Source: Candidatus Baltobacteraceae bacterium (lineage in GTDB: Bacteria; Vulcanimicrobiota; Vulcanimicrobiia; Vulcanimicrobiales; Vulcanimicrobiaceae). Taken from it: 64,000 bases of DNA. The position numbers and the translations under genes are program-made. The stretch lies in NCBI GenBank assembly GCA_035502855.1, contig DATJTX010000023.1:1-64000 (forward strand). Direction: 5' to 3'. The notes under the pieces were generated by a model that was not told the origin of the DNA, did no database searches, and saw nothing but the letters and a program-made list of their open reading frames with translations. Shown here one piece after another: positions 6,359 through 14,241 of this stretch; the stretch's first letter is position 1; the number at the start of each line of letters is the position of its first letter.

Positions 6359-9300
6359 CTATTCCTCGTTGTGTCGCATCCACCACGCTGGACGATGCCC
6401 TGTTGCCCTGCCGCCTTCAGGCGCAAAAGTAAAGCGAACGCCCCGGCGAGCCAAAGACTCAAAAAGATCCCTTTGCGACTCATCAGCGATAACCCACAGC
6501 GACCCTCTCTCGTGATCGCGTTTATCGATGACGTCGCTCCTCTCAACTCCACTGCGCAGCAGCAAATCGATAACTCTATCCGCAATTTCCTTGGCTTCGT
6601 GATGCTCCCTCTTTCGGGTACACCTTTCACCGTTCGTCGATGAAACGTTCGCATTATCATCAAGTACTGAAATGCGAGAATCGACGCCAGCCTCTGGTGA
6701 GATCCTTTCGCTCAGGCGCGTGGTATCGGCGCCCTCATCTCCGGCAACACCATCTGCATGGGAGCCGCCTCCATGCGGCATCCCCAATTTGGTGACTGGC
6801 TTTAGGTCATCGACGATAACGCGTGAGCTCGTCGACCACTGTTTACGGTAAAAGTCGATATCATGATCGTCCGAAGACTCCTTACGGATCTGCGCCGCCC
6901 GAAAGAGCACCCGCTGTAGAAGCTCGCCGACATCGACTACAGGATCTATCTCCGTCCGGTCAGGCCCGATGCCCATTTCCGAAAGCCGATCGAGAAGGTT
7001 CTGAAATTCCCGCTCCCGATCCCGATAGTAGCGCGAACCCCTAATTCGGTAAAACGTCAGTCCAACTCGCTCAAGTTGGCTTTGACGTTCCATGTCATGC
7101 TGTAAGTCAAGGATCGTATGGAACTGTTCTCCGTCACATTCCACCGCTAACCGTCGTGACCGACCCTCGACCATAATATCGATTCGATACGGCCCGATTA
7201 TATACTGTGGTTTCACCAAGTATCCGGCGGTGATCAGCCGTCGCAGTACGTCCTTTTCGAATTCCGATTCAGCCTTCGACAGTTTCGTATCGATCTTAAC
7301 CTGCAATGCCTTAGGGTTCAGCGCGTGCTCAATTAGCCTCCGCCGCAGATCCCTGGCTTGAAGATCAGCGATGTCAAGGGAATGGACCACCCACATTTGA
7401 TCGCGGGCTCGGCTCGCTGCTACGTTAAACCGTTTCTTAAACATCGAGTCGTCGCGCATCTTCAACGGGATCCCGCTAGATGAATCGACCATCGAAAGAA
7501 AAATTACGTCCCTCTCATCGCCTTGAAAATGAGCCGAGTTTCCGCAAAGAAGGCGCCGCTCCTCAAGCACCTTTGGTTCCACCAGCCTACGAAGGCGCGT
7601 CTCGATCGCGGCCGCCTGTTCTTCTCCGACAAGCGAAATGACGCCGAAGGTCTTGCCATCATATTCTGGTTGTTCGAGGCACGACATAACAAGGGCGACG
7701 ATCTCCTCGACTTCCTCGTCGTTGACTTTGTTGCTTGCCGTTCCCGGCACGTGATGTGCGACAACATGAGGCAGGAGCGTACTTTCGGATGCTTCGCGCA
7801 GTGGAATCAATTTGTCGTCGTAACTCAAGTGATTGCTGAATTGGATGATATCAGGAACACACCGGAAATGCTCACGAAGGCAAATCGTCCCACCAAACGC
7901 CTGTTTTGCCAGATCGTAAATTGATGACTTACCATCGTAAAGTTGATCGTTTGGAATGCCATAGAGGTATTCATCGATGAGATGCTGCGTTTCGTCGATT
8001 CGCTGTCCAACAGCTTCGGGGCTTACCTGCTCGTCATCTCCTACAACTACAACTTGCCGACCGTAGTAAAGGGCCATCAAGCCTGTGACGTCACTCTGAC
8101 TAGCCTCGTCGATGATTACCACATCGAATCTTGTGGTTTGAGGGTCGTAGTTCTCAGCAACCCGTATCATCGGCATGATCCACACAGGTACCGCAGTCTT
8201 AGCGCGATCCATCAATTCGCGCGCATGTTTACGAAGCGTAGGCACTCTCTTGCCCGTACCTTTGCCGATCCTCTTGATGGCCTGCTGCCAGCCTGTAAGC
8301 GCCTGCTGCTCGGCCAGCCCTGTCCGTCGCCTCTGCGCTAACCATGCGCACGCATCCGCCAGCTGCGCAGTCTTCTGTTGAAGAAGCTCCACTTTCGAAT
8401 GCAGGCCGCGTTGCAGGTCGTCGATGGAGATTTTATCCCGGTCCTCCAGTTGCTGCGCGAGTTGTGCCCACAACCACGCCGATCTGACGTCTCCCGGGGG
8501 CGTCTCCCGATCATGCGGCGCCAATCGCTTCGCAATCGCGTCGGCCCATGCGGGCGCGATCTGCGACAGCCTCCCTAAGATATCCCGCCGGAGTCGCAAC
8601 TCTTCCATAGATACGAAGAGCGCTCGTAGCGACTTGAAGGCCGCATCATACATCTCGGAAGATCTCGTCCGAACCGCCGTCAGGAGTCGATCGTTGGTCT
8701 CCCCAGAGAAGCGAGACAAAGCGCTCTGTAGATCATCAAGAGCCGCGGTATGCTGCCTCACAAGGAACTGTTTGAGCCTCGCATCGAGCGCCCCAGGGAT
8801 CACATCGCTGCAGAGGCGAACATTTGCGCGAAACTCAGCCTGATGTTCGTTTGCGACCAGGAGGTCACTAAGGGCTTTAGACCAGTCGAAACCTTGAGCA
8901 ACTATGCCGTTCCTAATAGGTTTAAGGTCCCGTTCGCTCCACTCAAGTGCAGCTTGAATGCTCTTTATCAAATGAACGGCTGTCTCTTCGGGTCTTGCAT
9001 TTGGCAAAACTGGCCCACCGATTTCTCCAACTTGGCGCTGCCAGCGCGTACGGAGAGATGCTCGCTCGCATTCAATAGAGGCGAGCAAATAAAGCGCCTT
9101 AATCTCTTCCGCTGATTGCGGCGATCTTCCATTCACTTTCACCTTAGCGAGAAGGTTCTTCCACTTCGGTTTAAGGAGGAGAGCAAGAAACTTCAGATTG
9201 CCGCCGGCTTGCAGATGAAGCAACACATCCTTCAAGCATTCGCGCTGTTCATCAACATCAACGCCCTGGTCCAGCATTGGCCCGTAACGTACAAGCGATT

Positions 9301-11320
9301 CACGGCTTTCGGCGCAGAGTTCTTCGAGCTCGCGAACGCTTCGGAAAAGCGCCGTCCAGGCCTCCAAATGGCCTCCGCCTCGAAACCCGTCGTATCCGAC
9401 AGCGAAGAGCCAGTCTTCCGCCTCCAACCAAGGGTGAATGATGGCCGGCAGCGCCGACATCAGACCTTGCACCGCCGTCTGGCTCGATGCGTCGAGGTTA
9501 TCGACTTCCCAATAGCGCAGCCCAGTCTTCTCAGCGGCATCGATCTGGCTGATCTCTTGGATGGCGGCAGCTAATTCAGATGGTCGCAAAAGCTCGTCCG
9601 GATTCGGCAGCAGTTGAGCCAATTCGCCCTCGACGGCTAAGGGAACCGTTGCGTTCGTGCGGTAGAGCGATCGGATTTCCTCAGATGTAACGGTTAGCGC
9701 GCTGCCACCAACGATAGGCATCGGAATCCAAGAATGGTCATTGCGTCCGTTTGCAACTGTTCGTGCCGCTTCGAGAGCATCATACGAATCAGTACCAACT
9801 TGGACGGGCTGGCTGTCCTGCGAACGCCCCTGAAGGAGACGCTGCCGCGTGCCACTGACGTCCGCTAACAACGATTTGCGTTCGTGTGTCAGTCGATCCA
9901 CTTGGTTTTGGAGACCCGACTCCGTTGCGGAGCTGAGGCGCTCAACGATCGAGTCGACAGCGGCCTTCAACTGATCGTTACTCTGAGAATCGCTTTCGAG
10001 GACGCTAACGCATAGCGGGCGTAACTGTTCAACGACTTTTTCTCGAAGAACACGCAGTGCCTTCGTTGTGCTGCTCGTTACAAGCACGCTTTTACCCTCG
10101 GCAAGAAGGTGCCCAAGGAGATTGGCGATGGTGTGAGTCTTTCCGGTTCCCGGAGGCCCCTGTACGAGCACACAGGCATGATGCGCCAGAGCCTCCGCAA
10201 TCCGATATTGTTCCACATTTGCAGGCTTGGTGAAGAGCACATCGCGCTGGTCCTCTGCCTCCGACGACGTATCAGAAGGCTCGCCTAGCGTCGAGTTTGG
10301 CGCGAGCGTTCCCTCGCCCACGATATTGATGAGGCTCTGCGGCAAAGCCCCATCGGCTGCGATATCCGCGATGATTTTTTCGAGCGCCTCCGCTATTCCG
10401 AGTGTACGCTTTCTCAGGAATATGATGGGCGCTCGGTATATTGATGGCTCGCTCGGCTCACGTGCTGGAGCTTCATCTAAGTAGCGGCCATTTGCGGCCA
10501 GTCGGGGCGGTATACTTCTCAGTAACGCGGTCAGATCATCTGCGGACCACGGGTGATATTGCCCCGCATCCAGCTCTTTCTTTATCGCGCCGACGACGCT
10601 GCCGTCAACCGTATCAATAGTTCTAAAGAGCGTCGAGTATAATTCCGTCGGACTGGCAGCATCCGTTAAGGTAAAGGATGGAACGCTAGGGTTAAATTCG
10701 AGTTCTAATTTCTGCAAAACGATCGGGAATCGAATGCTCCCCTTGGGAACGCTCCAGCACAAGATGCCATCACCCAGCATGACATCGTAACGCTCCGCGT
10801 CGCGCTCCAGCGCTCCGTGAAGTTCGTACAGTCGTTCAAACAGGCGAAATGCCCCTAGCGCTGGCATATTTTCAGCTATAAAACTGACTCGCAAAGCAGT
10901 CCAACGCGCGAGGGCCAAAACTCGGGACGCGTCCTCTCCAAAGCGTTCTGTCTCGGCCTGGCTGGTAGAACCCAGCTTGGGCCGCGTCTCGCGAACAGAA
11001 ACTGAACCCTCGTATTTCTGCCACCCATCTTCGATCCAGTCGGCGATCTCCGGCGGCGGCGATGGAACGGGCTCAAGTGGCGGAGGACGCTTGACACGCA
11101 ATATAAAGTCATCGCCATCATCTCCCTCATCATCGTTCGAGGTCGACGTTGGCGCGCCGAGGATCACGCATTCATGATGCGGTAGGTCAACAAGAGGCAG
11201 CGACCATTGGAGTTCGCGGATCTGCCGCGGAACAGGGTTGCGCAGTTCGTTAAGGGCGCGAACGAACTGAAATAGACGCGAAATTCGATCGCGCTCTACC
11301 CTGTTTTCGCTATCGTCCAT
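6359..11320 (-). CDS. SF1 helicase with C-terminal endonuclease domain (1653 aa)
   Basis: A large superfamily 1 (UPF1/DNA2-like, AAA_11/AAA_12) helicase. Visible motifs: Walker A VQGPPGTGKTHT at about residues 384-395; Walker B DVVIIDEASQSD at about 1064-1075; motif III VVVVGDDEQVSP just after; motif VI FNVAASRARDQMWVVHS at about 1295. A PD-(D/E)XK-type nuclease of the Vsr/DUF559 kind follows at about 1340-1450, with YRIDIMVEG and AVECDGEQFH as probable catalytic residues. The last 200 residues are low-complexity then helical. It ends 13 bp from the arm sites. It lies 176 bp downstream of the unknown gene, so it may also have its own promoter. Helicase-Vsr fusions are known candidate antiphage proteins; here it probably unwinds and cuts DNA with the upstream gene products. 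Confidence 0.85.
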   Translation of the reverse strand: MDDSENRVERDRISRLFQFVRALNELRNPVPRQIRELQWSLPLVDLPHHECVILGAPTSTSNDDEGDDGDDFILRVKRPPPLEPVPSPPPEIADWIEDGWQKYEGSVSVRETRPKLGSTSQAETERFGEDASRVLALARWTALRVSFIAENMPALGAFRLFERLYELHGALERDAERYDVMLGDGILCWSVPKGSIRFPIVLQKLELEFNPSVPSFTLTDAASPTELYSTLFRTIDTVDGSVVGAIKKELDAGQYHPWSADDLTALLRSIPPRLAANGRYLDEAPAREPSEPSIYRAPIIFLRKRTLGIAEALEKIIADIAADGALPQSLINIVGEGTLAPNSTLGEPSDTSSEAEDQRDVLFTKPANVEQYRIAEALAHHACVLVQGPPGTGKTHTIANLLGHLLAEGKSVLVTSSTTKALRVLREKVVEQLRPLCVSVLESDSQSNDQLKAAVDSIVERLSSATESGLQNQVDRLTHERKSLLADVSGTRQRLLQGRSQDSQPVQVGTDSYDALEAARTVANGRNDHSWIPMPIVGGSALTVTSEEIRSLYRTNATVPLAVEGELAQLLPNPDELLRPSELAAAIQEISQIDAAEKTGLRYWEVDNLDASSQTAVQGLMSALPAIIHPWLEAEDWLFAVGYDGFRGGGHLEAWTALFRSVRELEELCAESRESLVRYGPMLDQGVDVDEQRECLKDVLLHLQAGGNLKFLALLLKPKWKNLLAKVKVNGRSPQSAEEIKALYLLASIECERASLRTRWQRQVGEIGGPVLPNARPEETAVHLIKSIQAALEWSERDLKPIRNGIVAQGFDWSKALSDLLVANEHQAEFRANVRLCSDVIPGALDARLKQFLVRQHTAALDDLQSALSRFSGETNDRLLTAVRTRSSEMYDAAFKSLRALFVSMEELRLRRDILGRLSQIAPAWADAIAKRLAPHDRETPPGDVRSAWLWAQLAQQLEDRDKISIDDLQRGLHSKVELLQQKTAQLADACAWLAQRRRTGLAEQQALTGWQQAIKRIGKGTGKRVPTLRKHARELMDRAKTAVPVWIMPMIRVAENYDPQTTRFDVVIIDEASQSDVTGLMALYYGRQVVVVGDDEQVSPEAVGQRIDETQHLIDEYLYGIPNDQLYDGKSSIYDLAKQAFGGTICLREHFRCVPDIIQFSNHLSYDDKLIPLREASESTLLPHVVAHHVPGTASNKVNDEEVEEIVALVMSCLEQPEYDGKTFGVISLVGEEQAAAIETRLRRLVEPKVLEERRLLCGNSAHFQGDERDVIFLSMVDSSSGIPLKMRDDSMFKKRFNVAASRARDQMWVVHSLDIADLQARDLRRRLIEHALNPKALQVKIDTKLSKAESEFEKDVLRRLITAGYLVKPQYIIGPYRIDIMVEGRSRRLAVECDGEQFHTILDLQHDMERQSQLERVGLTFYRIRGSRYYRDREREFQNLLDRLSEMGIGPDRTEIDPVVDVGELLQRVLFRAAQIRKESSDDHDIDFYRKQWSTSSRVIVDDLKPVTKLGMPHGGGSHADGVAGDEGADTTRLSERISPEAGVDSRISVLDDNANVSSTNGERCTRKREHHEAKEIADRVIDLLLRSGVERSDVIDKRDHERGSLWVIADESQRDLFESLARRGVRFTFAPEGGRATGHRPAWWMRHNEE

Positions 11321-11496
11321 ACGCCGCAGATGCCTCTCTCACGGTGGGGCAGTATCCGCTTTATTTCGAAACCCCCGCGGCATCCACCCGGTTCGCTCGG
11401 GCCGACCGCGGACCGGTGCATAGTCGGGACGTGTGCAACAGGATTGTGGGACCTTTGGCACGGCATTCTCTGCTCCGCCGGACCGCGCACCGGAGT

Positions 11497-12210
11497 TCAA
11501 CGCTTCAGTAGAAGCCGATCGCGCAGATGGTTCGCGGCCTCGCGTAGCGTCCTTGATGGCAAGTCTTCTGCGCCAGCGATTGTTGTTCGGATATAGGCGA
11601 CGATGGCGCCTTGGGTTGGCCTCCCGCTAGAAAACGTATCATTGAATTGAGCGTCCTCGATCAGCTTCGCAATCACTTCAGTGACCTCTTGGATTCTCCG
11701 CTCCAGTTCTCGCTCACACAGCTCCTCGGCTTTTTCCGATGAAGCCCTGACCAACCGAATTGCGCGCTCTCTTTGCGTATCAAATCCTTCAACCCAATGC
11801 GCTGCTTCGACATACGAAATAGACGTGGAGCCGGTGCAGCCCGTCAAGACAACTAACTGACACTCCCCAACATGCCTCTGGAAGACTCGTAAGCCGTCAC
11901 TGACATCGCGAAGATCTACGACGTTGTCGCCATCGCCTATATCCTCCGCCGGCAAGGCATCCTCAAGAAAGAATTCGCCCTCCTCGAAGCTCACAGCCTC
12001 GAGGAACATCACACGAATGCCTAACTCACGCGCACACGACAGAAACTCCGACGGACTCTTGAATACGAAGTCGTTATTCGGACGCTCGCCGCGAGTCGCT
12101 CTGAAAACTTGAAATCCTTCGGCCCTTAGCCGTCCGAGCGCAGCTTCACCTAGGTCTCCACCGTCTGAATCGAGGCGTTCGCCCGGCGCTTCTTTCGGAT
12201 CTGCAGACAT
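11497..12210 (-). CDS. Unknown protein of the nurA-herA-mre11-rad50 operon (237 aa)
   Basis: I chose the ATG at 12210 (MSADPKEAPGE) because AAGGA lies 8 bp upstream; ORF extension to 12234 is possible. The protein is soluble and acidic. The N-terminal half alternates strands and helices (GFQVFRATRGERPNNDFVF, then IRVMFLEAVSFEEGEFF). The C-terminal half is a long helix rich in Glu and Arg (AEELCERELERRIQEVTEVI), probably coiled coil. No family is recognised. It is separated by 42 bp from the J-domain gene upstream and by 176 bp from the helicase downstream. Its fixed place in the operon suggests a specific adaptor or regulator, which is inference. Confidence 0.65.
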   Translation of the reverse strand: MSADPKEAPGERLDSDGGDLGEAALGRLRAEGFQVFRATRGERPNNDFVFKSPSEFLSCARELGIRVMFLEAVSFEEGEFFLEDALPAEDIGDGDNVVDLRDVSDGLRVFQRHVGECQLVVLTGCTGSTSISYVEAAHWVEGFDTQRERAIRLVRASSEKAEELCERELERRIQEVTEVIAKLIEDAQFNDTFSSGRPTQGAIVAYIRTTIAGAEDLPSRTLREAANHLRDRLLLKR

Positions 12211-12252
12211 CACAACCATCCTTGCACATAGCATATTGGTGCCATTGGTAGA

Positions 12253-14223
12253 TCACCTCTCGCTCGATGCGCTTAAGCAGCGGCCTCGCCGCTTTGCAAG
12301 CGCCGCTACAACACTACCCGGCGTTCGCTGTTGGATTTCGCTCGATGTCGTGGACAAGCGGTCAATCCACCGAAGCGCCTCGTCATAGCGCTTCAATTTT
12401 ACAAGATTGATCGTCAAGTCATTAGTCCAGTAGCCGATCTCCATTGTGCTGTCCCCTTGTGCGGCACGCTCGTACATCGCTTCGCACAGGGCACCGACTG
12501 CGGCTACAACTTCCGCAGGGTCCTTTTGCTTCGCCCACGTTACGTCGCGTGCACGTTTGTATACTTCAGACTCGTGGAATGCGCGGGAGTCCTGCCGGCG
12601 CTTCTGCTCGCTCTCTCGCTCCTGGGCAGTCTCCTCGGAGCCAGTGCGGGCGTACCGCTCGATGCGCTCAAGAGGACCAGTTGCAAATTTTGTAAATTGG
12701 GCATTGAGGAAAATTGGTCGCGGAAGTCGTGGTCCGCCGGTTATACAAGGCGAACCTACAGTTATAACAATCTCCATCTTCCCTGGAAGGCCATCCAACG
12801 AATTCAAGAGATAAATCCGCTTTTCTCTTTCCGATGGCGTGAGATTTGCCAAGAACTGGACGACGGTAATTGCCTCCTGGGAAAGCGTCGGCTGCGAGCC
12901 GCGCAGCCCCGGGGCATTTGAAAGGAAGCGAAGCTCGTCGAGCACAGCGTCGATATCGCGACCGCCGATAAACGGTTCCCGTAGCAGCGCATCCAGCCTT
13001 ACGACGAAATACTTCGACACAAGCTCACATGCACGAGCATGAAACGCTTTAGCATATTCTCGCAGCTGTACCGGTGACAGCGTCTCGACGCGCGAAAAAT
13101 ATCCAGGCGCCGGCACAAGGCCATCTATCGGCTTATCGTCGGGAAGTGGATCATTTTGGAGGCGCATGAATTGGCGCGCTCGTACATATTCGGTGAATTC
13201 CAATTCACCTTGATTAACCTGACTTTCGGCAGCGTCGATTCGCTTAAGCAATGACTCGTATCGTATCTTATCAATGATTCCGAGCCGTAAGAGATTACTC
13301 GCTTGCCGATCGTGATTTGGAATAAAGCGAATGCGCTTCGGGTCTTTTACCGCGTCGCACGCGTTAATGTATACAGGTTCATAATTAAGTTGGCGCGCCG
13401 TCCCCCATTCGACCATTTTCTGCAGATCTGCTAGAACCGTCGTGGCGTCGTCCTTCCGCCCAGCCGCCGCCAACAATCGGCACAGTCGAGCCACTAGCTC
13501 TACGCCGTACGACTCTTCAATATCTTGCAGCGTCAGCAGCTTATAGACATCGTATGCGACGTCGCCCGCGAGATCGTCGATCAGCAACGAAAATTTCGCC
13601 AATAAGATCTCACTAAACAGGCTGTTCACCGAGTCAACGGCGACGAAAGACCTGCCATCCGCAACGGCCTCCTGCGCTCCAGATCGCCTTAGTATCGCAG
13701 TGAATAGTGCGTACGCATTGTTGACCTTTTGCATGGTAGCGTCGTCGCCGCCCACGTCCGGATGGTACCTCTTCGCGGCTGCTCGATAGGCGGCGCGAAG
13801 CGAGTCCCAAGTCAATGACGTCGAAAGGGCCAGTAACGCATAACCTTCGGCGTCCCGTGAACGTGCTTCGGAAGCAACATCGCTGGAGCGATTGGAAGCC
13901 CGACCGGCCCCGAAAGCTGCGGCTTCTTTGTCGATCTCGCGCTGAATCTGGCGCTGTGCTTCGCCATCAGAATGGTAGGACAATAGTGCTTCAATGCGCT
14001 GCAAGAATTCGTCGCGGAAATTACGGCGATCCCGAGCCGTCTTGAGCTCCGCATTGTATGCCGCGGCCTCTAGATATCTGTAGTAAGCCGAGAGCGCATT
14101 CATGCCGTCAACCAGGTTGGGAGCGTGCCCAATAGCCAGGTCGTTCACAACGGCTTCGTTTTGAGCGACCGCATTCCCCGGCACGGGATTACGTTCGCCG
14201 AGCATGCGATGTAGCCACTTCAC
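12253..14223 (-). CDS. J-domain (DnaJ-like) protein, 656 aa
   Basis: GTG start at 14223 with AGGAG about 9 bp upstream. A J domain lies internally at about residues 127-178: the helix SLRAAYRAAAKRYHPDVGG contains the diagnostic HPD at 154-156, followed by MQKVNNAYALF. Residues 1-120 are helical. Residues 190-656 are a long mostly helical region with no zinc-finger or other DnaJ domain recognised; it may hold TPR-like repeats. J domains stimulate Hsp70 ATPase, so the protein probably recruits DnaK to remodel a complex. It sits 18 bp downstream of the Rad50 gene. A J-domain protein within an end-resection operon is unusual. Confidence 0.8.
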   Translation of the reverse strand: MKWLHRMLGERNPVPGNAVAQNEAVVNDLAIGHAPNLVDGMNALSAYYRYLEAAAYNAELKTARDRRNFRDEFLQRIEALLSYHSDGEAQRQIQREIDKEAAAFGAGRASNRSSDVASEARSRDAEGYALLALSTSLTWDSLRAAYRAAAKRYHPDVGGDDATMQKVNNAYALFTAILRRSGAQEAVADGRSFVAVDSVNSLFSEILLAKFSLLIDDLAGDVAYDVYKLLTLQDIEESYGVELVARLCRLLAAAGRKDDATTVLADLQKMVEWGTARQLNYEPVYINACDAVKDPKRIRFIPNHDRQASNLLRLGIIDKIRYESLLKRIDAAESQVNQGELEFTEYVRARQFMRLQNDPLPDDKPIDGLVPAPGYFSRVETLSPVQLREYAKAFHARACELVSKYFVVRLDALLREPFIGGRDIDAVLDELRFLSNAPGLRGSQPTLSQEAITVVQFLANLTPSEREKRIYLLNSLDGLPGKMEIVITVGSPCITGGPRLPRPIFLNAQFTKFATGPLERIERYARTGSEETAQERESEQKRRQDSRAFHESEVYKRARDVTWAKQKDPAEVVAAVGALCEAMYERAAQGDSTMEIGYWTNDLTINLVKLKRYDEALRWIDRLSTTSSEIQQRTPGSVVAALAKRRGRCLSASSER

Positions 14224-14241
14224 TTGGCTTTCTCCTGAACG

